From: Magnetococcales bacterium
Lineage (GTDB): Bacteria; Pseudomonadota; Magnetococcia; Magnetococcales; JADFYX01
Direction: 5' to 3'
NCBI GenBank assembly: GCA_015232365.1
Contig: JADFZU010000024.1
Coordinates: forward strand, 1-42,224
DNA: 42,224 bases
The translations under genes were made by a program, and so were the position numbers. The notes beneath the pieces were generated by a model. The model had not been told where the DNA came from. It made no database searches and saw only the letters and a program-made list of their open reading frames with translations. Below are positions 16,333 to 23,475 of the stretch, piece after piece. Each line of letters starts with the position of its first letter. Position 1 is the first letter of the stretch.

Positions 16333-17766
16333 TCAAGTTCCACAAAAGGTTTGGTACTCCTCGCTACCTGTTACTGGTAGCAGTTGATACGGGGCTAGCT
16401 CCGGGCGGTTTTTGTAAGGGGTTTTTACTGCTTTAAGAAGATCCTTAAAGGGTTTTAAATCTCCGTCCTCACTTGCTGAAGCCAACGCCTCTTCAACTTT
16501 ATGATTGCGAGGTATAACAGCAGGATTGTTGTCCTGCATCATTTGTTGGGATAGGTTGAAAGGTTGGCTCTGATTCTGTAGCCGGGAGTGCCATCTCTGC
16601 TGCCAGTCTTTTAGATAATTTTGTTGTATATCATCATGGTTTATAGAGAGAAATGTGTTGGTATAATCAGCACCATTTTTATCCATCAATGCCAACAGGT
16701 CATCAATAAGGTTTTCATCATCTGCATCGTCACCAAACAGTCCGAGTTTTTTCTTCATCATCGAAAGCATACCTGCTGCAAATTTTTCATCAAACGACTC
16801 TATAGTTGTAGTGGCTATTTCAACTGCAATATTTTTATCAGGGTTGAGCAGAGGTAAAAGAGTCTCTGCAAAACGGCTTAGATTCCACTTAACAATATGG
16901 GGCTGATTAGAAAATGCGTAACGGCCAGCATGATCAATAGAGCTGAAAACTGTGTTTGGGTTGTAAATATCCATAAAAGCACATGGACCATAGTCGATAG
17001 TCTCGCCAGATATTGTCATATTATCGGTGTTCATAACCCCGTGGATAAAACCGACTCTTAGCCAGTTAAGCACCAACTCCAGTTGCTTGGCCATTACTCC
17101 GTTTAGTAGAGTAAGAGCAGGAGTTTCTTCAGCTCTTATTTCAGGATAGTGGCGGTTCAGGGCATATTCTACCAAGCGTTTTGTCGCCTCAACATCACCA
17201 CGCATGGCAAGATATTCAAAAGTTCCCACCCTTATATGACTGGCTGCTACCCTTGTTAAAACTGCTCCTGGTAGCGGGCCGTTCTCCCGAAAGACATCTT
17301 CTCCAGTTTTAACCACTGCCAGACTGCGTGTAGTAGGAATTCCAAGACCAAACATAGCTTCGCTGATAATATATTCCCTAAGCATCGGCCCCAAAGCTGC
17401 CCGTCCATCGCCGCCTCTGGAAAACGGAGTCCGGCCGGAGCCTTTAAATTGAATATCAAACCGCTTTTTGTCAGGTGTAATATGTTCGCCAAGAACTATC
17501 GCCCGGCCATCACCCAACATTGTAAAGTGACCAAACTGGTGTCCTGCATATGCCTGGGCTAATGGTTCTGCCCCTTCGGGGATTGTGTTTCCAGAAAACA
17601 GATCAGCACTGTTATTGTTTAGATCTGAAAGGCCAAGCACTTCAGCCAAAGAGTGGTTTAAAATTACCGTCTCAGGGGCAGGAACCTTAATCGGATCAAG
17701 CCGTGAAAACATCAACTCTGGCAGACGGGTATAACTGTTATCAAAAACCCAACCACTATTCATCAT
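16333..17766 (-). CDS. selO: SelO/YdiU family protein adenylyltransferase (pseudokinase AMPylase)
   Basis: About 477 residues from ATG 17766. An in-frame ATG at 17781 is not preferred: AGGAGC at 17779-17774 forms a proper ribosome site seven bases before 17766. Conserved SelO features are present: YAGHQFGHF (near residue 75), the nucleotide-binding stretch DGRAIVLGEH, QFKGSGRTPFSRGGDGRA, the catalytic-loop region HGVMNTDNM and metal-binding Asp in DYGPCAFMD, and the family-typical end YQTFCGT. The family transfers AMP to Ser/Thr/Tyr of proteins in redox defence. It sits between an upstream dehydrogenase gene and a downstream HTH gene on the same strand. Confidence 0.93.
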   Translation of the reverse strand: MMNSGWVFDNSYTRLPELMFSRLDPIKVPAPETVILNHSLAEVLGLSDLNNNSADLFSGNTIPEGAEPLAQAYAGHQFGHFTMLGDGRAIVLGEHITPDKKRFDIQFKGSGRTPFSRGGDGRAALGPMLREYIISEAMFGLGIPTTRSLAVVKTGEDVFRENGPLPGAVLTRVAASHIRVGTFEYLAMRGDVEATKRLVEYALNRHYPEIRAEETPALTLLNGVMAKQLELVLNWLRVGFIHGVMNTDNMTISGETIDYGPCAFMDIYNPNTVFSSIDHAGRYAFSNQPHIVKWNLSRFAETLLPLLNPDKNIAVEIATTTIESFDEKFAAGMLSMMKKKLGLFGDDADDENLIDDLLALMDKNGADYTNTFLSINHDDIQQNYLKDWQQRWHSRLQNQSQPFNLSQQMMQDNNPAVIPRNHKVEEALASASEDGDLKPFKDLLKAVKTPYKNRPELAPYQLLPVTGSEEYQTFCGT

Positions 17767-17784
17767 TTGACTGCTCCTCATGAA

Positions 17785-18639
17785 CTATTTTTTCAGTGCA
17801 CTATAGAGAGCACAGATATCTTTGTCTCCAAGCCCCAGTTCCATTGCACCATTTAGTATTTCGCTTATCTTTGACCCGGCTGGTAGCGGAGAGTTGCAAA
17901 GTTCTGCCTCTTTTAAGACTAGCTGCATATCTTTATGGAGATGGCGTAGGGGAAAATGGGCAGAAAAATCACCAGCGGCAACGGCCTCTCCTTTAAGTTT
18001 TACCATAGGGGCTGCCATAGCTCCACTTGTCGCAACCTCAAGAAGATCATCGGTAGATAGCCCCATCTTTTCAGAGAATAAAATGGTCTCTGCAAGTCCT
18101 TGCATAAAACTGCCAAGAAGCAGATTGATAGCCAGCTTCATTCGTGAACCGCTACCCATATCTCCACAGTGAACTATTTTACTACCCATAGCCTCTAACA
18201 CCCCACGGCAGTTCGCTACTGTCTTTTTGTCTCCACCCACCAAAAAAACCAGGCTGCCTTGGATGGCTGGCCCCTTGGAGCCGGATACCGGAGCATCTAA
18301 AAACTCTCCACCTGCTTGGTTGATCTTTTTTTCAGCCGTTATAACTGCTTCTGGGGAGACAGTGCTGACATTGATGATGGTTTTATTGTGTAGGGGTGTG
18401 GTTGAAATTTTATCGACAACCTCAAGAAGATCTTCTGGAGCAGAGACCATGATAACCAGGGTATCGACACTTCTGGCTAAACTAGGAGCATCCATACATA
18501 GCTCTGCCCCCTCATCAACAAGTTTTTGGGCTTTATGGGGAGTTCTACTCCATAGTGACAGCTTAAAACCGGCTTTAGCCAGATTTCTTGCCATGGGTTC
18601 ACCCATAATTCCCAAACCGATCACGCCAACTTTTTCCAT
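17785..18639 (-). CDS. NAD(P)-dependent beta-hydroxyacid dehydrogenase (MmsB/GarR/GLYR family)
   Basis: About 284 residues from ATG 18639. An ATG at 18663 is rejected because AAGGAGC lies between the two and fits 18639. The Rossmann motif is VGVIGLGIMGEPMARNLAKAG (split across residues 4-24). The substrate motif DAPVSGSKGPA and the catalytic Lys region GSGSRMKLAINLLLG follow, then a C-terminal helical domain. Relatives oxidise 3-hydroxyisobutyrate, or reduce tartronate or succinic semialdehydes; this copy cannot be assigned. selO follows after an 18-nt gap. A perfect 12-bp inverted repeat lies just upstream of the start. Confidence 0.85.
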   Translation of the reverse strand: MEKVGVIGLGIMGEPMARNLAKAGFKLSLWSRTPHKAQKLVDEGAELCMDAPSLARSVDTLVIMVSAPEDLLEVVDKISTTPLHNKTIINVSTVSPEAVITAEKKINQAGGEFLDAPVSGSKGPAIQGSLVFLVGGDKKTVANCRGVLEAMGSKIVHCGDMGSGSRMKLAINLLLGSFMQGLAETILFSEKMGLSTDDLLEVATSGAMAAPMVKLKGEAVAAGDFSAHFPLRHLHKDMQLVLKEAELCNSPLPAGSKISEILNGAMELGLGDKDICALYSALKK

Positions 18640-18662
18640 GGACAGTATGCTCCTTATCAACA

Positions 18663-18700
18663 TTAGGTAGAAATTTTATTTTATACAGATTTCTACCTAA
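18663..18700. promoter_or_regulatory. Perfect 12-bp inverted repeat between divergent genes, operator candidate
   Basis: TTAGGTAGAAAT (18663-18674) and ATTTCTACCTAA (18689-18700) are exact reverse complements around a 14-nt AT-rich centre (centre-to-centre 26 bp). It sits between the dehydrogenase start (18639, minus) and the small protein start (18745, plus). A TATAAA on the minus strand (18684-18679) falls within the spacer and TATACT (18704-18709) follows on the plus strand, so a bound repressor would cover both promoters. Confidence 0.6.
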
Positions 18701-18744
18701 AGGTATACTATAGACGGAATCAAAAATAAAAAGAGGAGACAAAT

Positions 18745-19035
18745 ATGGATAATGGGGTAGGAGAGGCATTAGGTAAAATTCGCAACAAAACCTGTGTTCC
18801 AAGCCTGTTATGGCAACGCCTTACATCAACACCGCAAGGTGGGGACATCAAGCCTCTGTTGTTAAGAGAGGCCATCTATAACCGTCTTATACCACATCTG
18901 GAAATATTACAAGAGCAGGGCTGTTTTACGAAGGTTTCGGTGGCGGCTGTAGATGGTAAACCGGGATGGGTTGAGCTGAGTATTGGCGGAATTACTGAGC
19001 GGTTCTTTCTAGCTGTTGAGAAGATGTTCACCTAG
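18745..19035 (+). CDS. Small conserved-looking protein of unknown function
   Basis: 96 residues; AGAGGAGACAAAT gives a strong ribosome site before the ATG. It is soluble, with no signal peptide or Cys pair. The first half is helical (LLWQRLTSTPQGGDIKPLLLREAIYNRLIPHLEILQEQG); the second half is beta-like (KVSVAAVDGKPGWVELSIGGITERF). The family is not recognised. Its TAG stop shares the palindrome CTAG with the stop of the convergent downstream gene, leaving no room for a terminator. The inverted repeat at 18663-18700 probably controls it. Confidence 0.75.
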   Translation: MDNGVGEALGKIRNKTCVPSLLWQRLTSTPQGGDIKPLLLREAIYNRLIPHLEILQEQGCFTKVSVAAVDGKPGWVELSIGGITERFFLAVEKMFT

Positions 19036-20162
19036 CTTATGTATGGTGAGCTTGAGTAATACAACTCCAATTCTGACCACACCCTTCTTTTTTCCAAGGC
19101 AATGTATTGATCAACTCCAGCTTTAAAATCACGGTCCTTAATATAGTGTGCACTATATGTAAGCTCTGGCAAAAAACCTCTCTGAACTTTATGCTCTCCT
19201 TGGGCTCCAGCTTCAACCATGCGTAGCTTGTTTGTTATGGCGTATTCAATAGCCTGATAATAACATAGCTCAAAATGTAGAAAGCGGTACTCTCTCCTGC
19301 AACCCCAATAGCGTCCAAACAGTTTGTTGCCTTTTTGAAAATTCAGTGCACCTGCAACCCAACGGCCATCTAGTGAGGCTAAAAAAAGCACAATATTTTT
19401 TTTAAAATTCTGGAAAATCATTTGGAAAAAATTGTTGTTTAAATATGCTATAGCAGCTTTTTTTTCGATGGTATTTCTGTAAAACTCACCCATAATAACA
19501 GCGTGCTCATCTGTTAGTTCATCTCCCTGGAGACGAACTATGTGAACGCCACTTCTTTGAACTTGGAGACGTTCGTTTTTGATCAATTTACGTTTGCGGG
19601 ATTTTAGTCTGTTTAGAAAATCATTAAAATCCTGATAATCTCTATTACGCCAATGAAACTGTAAACTGTGACGAAGGGTAAAACCGTTATCCAAAAAAGT
19701 TGCCAACTCCGTGGGGTGGATGAACAGATAGTGTATGGAGTTGCAGCCAAGTTGACTGTTTAGCTTATATACTGCATTAAATAGCTGCTGAGCAACCTTA
19801 CTGTATTGGGCGTTTGGAGAGATTAAAATCTTATGGCCTGTAGCTGGTGTAAATGGTATTGCCGATACAAGTTTCGGGTAGTAGTCTCGGCCATGGGCTT
19901 GATAGGCCCTGGCCCAATCCCAATCAAAAATATACTCTCCATAACTGTTGGTTTTATAGTATAGAAGCATGGCCCCGCTAAGCACTCTATCTTGCCATAA
20001 GGTTAGATAGAAAGGCTGCCAGCCACTTCTGTTGCCAACAGCAGCACTCTTCTCTAATGTGCTGAGAAAAGTGTGATCAGAAAATGGAAAATCCAACCCG
20101 GACATCATGTTCCAGCATAGGGGGTCTATTTCGGTTATTGTTGAGTATAATTTAAGTTCCAT
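19032..20162 (-). CDS. DUF482 / FemAB-like GNAT acyltransferase (peptidoglycan biosynthesis/recognition family)
   Basis: About 376 residues from ATG 20162; a TTG at 20177 also opens the frame. Family features are YSTITEIDPLCWNMMSGLDFPFSDH at the start (about 5-30), FHWRNRDYQDFNDFLNRLKSRKRKLIKNER in the middle, and the GNAT-like C-terminal part with GRYWGC, FLHFELCYYQAIEYAI and GAQGEHKVQRGFLP (about 290-335). The double GNAT fold is like the Fem aminoacyl transferases, but the acceptor has not been established for most members. It is cytoplasmic. The gene is apparently monocistronic and converges with the small protein gene at CTAG. Confidence 0.8.
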   Translation of the reverse strand: MELKLYSTITEIDPLCWNMMSGLDFPFSDHTFLSTLEKSAAVGNRSGWQPFYLTLWQDRVLSGAMLLYYKTNSYGEYIFDWDWARAYQAHGRDYYPKLVSAIPFTPATGHKILISPNAQYSKVAQQLFNAVYKLNSQLGCNSIHYLFIHPTELATFLDNGFTLRHSLQFHWRNRDYQDFNDFLNRLKSRKRKLIKNERLQVQRSGVHIVRLQGDELTDEHAVIMGEFYRNTIEKKAAIAYLNNNFFQMIFQNFKKNIVLFLASLDGRWVAGALNFQKGNKLFGRYWGCRREYRFLHFELCYYQAIEYAITNKLRMVEAGAQGEHKVQRGFLPELTYSAHYIKDRDFKAGVDQYIALEKRRVWSELELYYSSSPYIS

Positions 20163-20294
20163 AATCTTCAATATCAACAGTAAGTAGGCTGACTGTCTGG
20201 TTGAGTATGTTTATATCTCTACCGGGTGATCCGATCTATATAAAAATATTAACATGTAACAGTTGCCCAGCCACCTATTATCTTGATTTGTTTT

Positions 20295-20332
20295 CCACTC
20301 CTGCTATGCTCTGCTTGAGTGGTGTTTTTTTT
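20295..20332 (+). terminator. Hairpin with T-run just upstream of alanine dehydrogenase (possible attenuator)
   Basis: CCACTC (20295-20300) pairs with GAGTGG (20317-20322) around a 16-nt loop and is followed by eight T (20325-20332), ending 14 nt before the ald ATG. The shape is that of an intrinsic terminator placed in a leader. The stem is short, so its strength is doubtful. Confidence 0.3.
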
Positions 20333-20346
20333 ATGGAGATTGAATT

Positions 20347-21474
20347 ATGGTTATTGGTCTGCCCAAGGAGATAAAAAATAGTGAATATCGAGTCTCTATT
20401 ACCCCTGGAGGAGTAGAAGTTTTAACCTTGGCTGGCCATACGGTTCTGGTTGAGGTTGGAGCTGGGGTTCAGAGCGGTTATCCAGATAGTGACTATATTG
20501 ATGCTGGAGCGGAAATTTCCAACTCAGCCGAGAGAATTTTTGCTGAGGCTGAACTTGTTGTAAAAGTAAAGGAGCCGCAACCATCAGAGATAAAACAGCT
20601 CAGGCGTGGTCAAACCCTCTTTACTTTTTTCCACTTTGCCGCAAGCAAGGAGTTAACGTTAGCTGTAAAGGATTCTGGCTGTATTGCCATAGCCTATGAG
20701 ACAGTAACTATGGCAGATGGTACTCTACCACTACTCACACCCATGAGTGAGGTTGCCGGACGGCTTGCTGTGCAGCAGGGGGCTAGATTTCTTGAAAAAA
20801 TAAATGGTGGCTCTGGGATTTTAATTGGGGGGGTTCCGGGGGTGGCTCCTGCTAATGTTGTGGTTCTCGGAGGCGGTGTTGTTGGCACCCAAGCTGCCAC
20901 TATTGCTGCCGGTATGGGGGCATCTGTTACTGTGGTAGATATCTCCCTGGAGCGACTTCGCTATCTTGGTGAAATTATGCCAGCCAACGTTAGAACCATT
21001 ATTTCAAGCTCTTTTAACATCAGAAAACTATTACCCCAAGCCGATCTGGTTATAAGCGGAGTGTTGCTACCCGGCTCTCATGCTCCGTGTTTGGTAACAA
21101 GAGAGATGATTTCTGGGATGAAAAAGGGGTCGGTTATTGTTGATGTGGCTATCGACCAGGGTGGATCTATGGCTACATCGAAACCGACAAGCCATCAAGA
21201 TCCTGTTTATAGCGTAGATGGAGTATTGCACTACTGTGTTACCAATATGCCTGGGATTGTTCCAGCCACCTCAACACAAGCTTTAACCAACGCTACCTTT
21301 CCCTATGTATTTAAACTTGCCAGCATGGGTTGCCGGGAGGCTCTATTGAGTGATAGCTCCCTATCTGCCGGGGCCAATATGGTCTTGGGAGATGTCACCT
21401 GTGAGAACGTTGCTAAAGCCTTTAACCTTCCATATAAAAAGGTAGAGGATGCTATGAAAAGTTTAAAGACTTAA
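20347..21474 (+). CDS. ald: Alanine dehydrogenase
   Basis: 375 residues, the family length. It begins MVIGLPKEIKNSEYRVSITP with Arg15 and Lys75 (KVKEPQ) as substrate contacts, catalytic His96 (FFHFAAS), NAD-binding VVVLGGGVVGTQAA (about 171-184) with acidic VVDIS, and catalytic Asp270 (VDVAIDQGG). All numbers match the residues known for the family. It converts L-alanine to pyruvate and ammonia with NAD+ (or the reverse) in the cytoplasm. GGAG lies 8 nt before the ATG. It may feed pyruvate and acetyl units to the carbon network that includes the acetate locus nearby. Confidence 0.95.
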   Translation: MVIGLPKEIKNSEYRVSITPGGVEVLTLAGHTVLVEVGAGVQSGYPDSDYIDAGAEISNSAERIFAEAELVVKVKEPQPSEIKQLRRGQTLFTFFHFAASKELTLAVKDSGCIAIAYETVTMADGTLPLLTPMSEVAGRLAVQQGARFLEKINGGSGILIGGVPGVAPANVVVLGGGVVGTQAATIAAGMGASVTVVDISLERLRYLGEIMPANVRTIISSSFNIRKLLPQADLVISGVLLPGSHAPCLVTREMISGMKKGSVIVDVAIDQGGSMATSKPTSHQDPVYSVDGVLHYCVTNMPGIVPATSTQALTNATFPYVFKLASMGCREALLSDSSLSAGANMVLGDVTCENVAKAFNLPYKKVEDAMKSLKT

Positions 21475-21563
21475 TAAACTTTAAAGTAAGGTTCAAGTTT
21501 TTGTAAAACCAAGAAACTGCGTAGAAAACATTGTTTAGGTAAAAGTTGGAGCTTAGTTGAAAA

Positions 21564-22382
21564 ATGGTTTATGGAGAGTCCTACCAAACAAAGCAGGCCA
21601 ATAAATTTCGTAACCGCCAGAACAATCATTGGCGTTTTAGGATTGAGCTAGGCCAGCGTCTTGTCAAGACGTTGCAAGACAAGCGATTATCAGCTAAAGA
21701 TCCAGCAGATATAAATATTTGCGATGTCGGCTGTTCAATAGGAACTTTTGCCATAGAGTTTGCCAAAAATGGCTATAAAACATTTGGCATCGATATGGAT
21801 GAAGAGGCTCTGAAAATAGCTAGAGAGTTGGCCATAGAGGAGGGGGTTGATCCAGCTTTTTACTGCGGTGATATTGCTGCCTGGGAGAGTTTCGGCCCCC
21901 CCATTGATATTGCACTCTGTTTCGATATTTTTGAGCACCTTCATGATGATCAGCTAGGAGCATTTCTCTGTTCCATAAGGGAGGCTCTGTCAGATTCTGG
22001 TGGTTTGATTTTTCACACGTTTCCCACCCAGTATGATTATCTTTTTTTTGATAAAAAAAGCAGCATACGCCATCTACCTTTATTGCCATTTAGAAACATT
22101 AAAAACTCCAGGTTTGAGCGGATATTAAGATTCTATGCAACCATGCTTGACGGGGCCTCTCTAATAAAAACCGGCCTTACTCATAAAATGTCTATTAAAA
22201 AAGATTCCCATTGCAATCCAACTACCAAGGATAGGTTGGAAGAGGTGCTCACCAGGGCAGGGTTTACTATTCTTGAAATAGGCTCGACCCAGCTTTATCC
22301 TATTATGGAGAAGCGTTGTGCCCAGTTTGGTCAGCAGCCTATCTCCCATCGTAATTTGTATGGAATAGCTGTGCCTTCATAA
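21564..22382 (+). CDS. Class I SAM-dependent methyltransferase, substrate unknown
   Basis: 272 residues. Motif I is DVGCSIGTFAIEFAKNG (54-70), followed by the acidic FGIDMDEEAL (75-84). Motif II/post-II is IALCFDIFEHLHDD and GGLIFHTFPTQYD. The C-terminal part (about 165-272) is helical and basic and ends with SHRNLYGIAVPS. It resembles methyltransferases of glycan or small-molecule pathways (Methyltransf_11/23 type). It lies 90 nt after ald and 32 nt before acuI, so it may be in their transcript. The ribosome site is weak. Confidence 0.85.
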   Translation: MVYGESYQTKQANKFRNRQNNHWRFRIELGQRLVKTLQDKRLSAKDPADINICDVGCSIGTFAIEFAKNGYKTFGIDMDEEALKIARELAIEEGVDPAFYCGDIAAWESFGPPIDIALCFDIFEHLHDDQLGAFLCSIREALSDSGGLIFHTFPTQYDYLFFDKKSSIRHLPLLPFRNIKNSRFERILRFYATMLDGASLIKTGLTHKMSIKKDSHCNPTTKDRLEEVLTRAGFTILEIGSTQLYPIMEKRCAQFGQQPISHRNLYGIAVPS

Positions 22383-22414
22383 TTGACAGACCGGTTTTTT
22401 TGAAAGGATTTACA

Positions 22415-23404
22415 TTGCCTAATACATTTAAAGCATTGGTCCTCAATAAAAATGATGATCAAACCTATAGCGAATTCAAGCAGCTTGATCTAGCTGATCT
22501 ACCAGATGGAGATGTTGTTGTCTCTATTAGCCACTCTTCTCTCAATTATAAAGATGGTTTGGCAGTTACTGGTGCAGGAAAAATTATCAGAAACTTTCCC
22601 TTTGTCCCAGGTATAGATCTGGCTGGAGTTGTTGAGTCATCAGAATCAGAGAAGTTCAAGGTTGGTGATGCTGTTCTCTTAACCGGTTGGGGAGTGGGAG
22701 AGAAATATTGGGGTGGTTTTTCCCAAAAGGCCCGCCTCAATGCCAAGTGGCTGACAGCCATGCCGGAAGGTTTAACTCCATCTCGTGCTATGGCTATTGG
22801 TACCGCAGGTTTTACCGCTATGTTATCAATAATGGCTCTGGAAAAATATGGTATCAGCAGGAAGAACGGCCCGGTTTTGGTCAGTGGTGCCAATGGTGGT
22901 GTGGGCAGTATGGCGGTTACCATGTTGGCGGCATTGGGTTATGAGGTTACCGCCTCAACAGGACGTTTAGAAGAGAGCGATTTTTTAAAATATTTGGGAG
23001 CTAGAAATATTATTCCCCGTAGCGATCTTGCTCATAAGAGTAAACCGTTGGAAAAAGAGAAATATAACGGTGCTATTGATACGGTCGGTGGTCAACCTCT
23101 GGCATCTCTGTTAAGTCAGCTTAGTTATGGAACAGCTGTTGCCGCCTGCGGATTAGCTGCTGGCATGGAGTTGCCGACAACGGTTTTTCCTTTTATTCTT
23201 CGTAATGTCGCACTGTTGGGTGTTGACTCTGTAATGTGCCCAGCCGCTAAAAGAGAGCTTACATGGCAACGGATTGTCGAAATATTGCCCATGGACAAGC
23301 TGGACTCTCTAACAAATACCATCACATTTGAGCAGTTGCCTATAGCAGCTATAGCTATTCTTAAAGGTGAGATCCGGGGGCGCACTGTTGTTACAATAGA
23401 ATAA
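22415..23404 (+). CDS. acuI: NADPH-dependent acryloyl-CoA reductase / quinone oxidoreductase (AcuI/YhdH family)
   Basis: About 329 residues from TTG 22415 (first Met then PNTFKALVLNK). A TTG at 22400 also opens the frame, but AAAGGA six bases before 22415 decides. This is the zinc-free medium-chain dehydrogenase family: SHSSLNYKDGLAVTG (about 46-60), FPFVPGIDLAGVV (about 66-78), cofactor loop VSGANGGVGSMAV (about 154-166), then STGRLEESDFLKYLGA. AcuI reduces acryloyl-CoA to propionyl-CoA with NADPH; it is linked to acrylate/DMSP or 3-hydroxypropionate use and detoxification. No other DMSP gene is in view. A perfect terminator follows. Confidence 0.9.
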   Translation: MPNTFKALVLNKNDDQTYSEFKQLDLADLPDGDVVVSISHSSLNYKDGLAVTGAGKIIRNFPFVPGIDLAGVVESSESEKFKVGDAVLLTGWGVGEKYWGGFSQKARLNAKWLTAMPEGLTPSRAMAIGTAGFTAMLSIMALEKYGISRKNGPVLVSGANGGVGSMAVTMLAALGYEVTASTGRLEESDFLKYLGARNIIPRSDLAHKSKPLEKEKYNGAIDTVGGQPLASLLSQLSYGTAVAACGLAAGMELPTTVFPFILRNVALLGVDSVMCPAAKRELTWQRIVEILPMDKLDSLTNTITFEQLPIAAIAILKGEIRGRTVVTIE

Positions 23405-23416
23405 AAGCCAATAAAA

Positions 23417-23447
23417 AAAACGGACCCTGAAGATCAGGGTCCGTTTT
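23417..23447. terminator. Perfect bidirectional rho-independent terminator
   Basis: AAAACGGACCCTGA (23417-23430), loop AGA, TCAGGGTCCGTTTT (23434-23447): a flawless 14-bp stem with A-tract on one side and T-tract on the other. It sits between the convergent acuI (ends 23404) and symporter (ends 23476) genes and should stop transcription from both directions. Confidence 0.93.
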
Positions 23448-23475
23448 AATCATAAGTGGGTCAGTTAAATTACAT

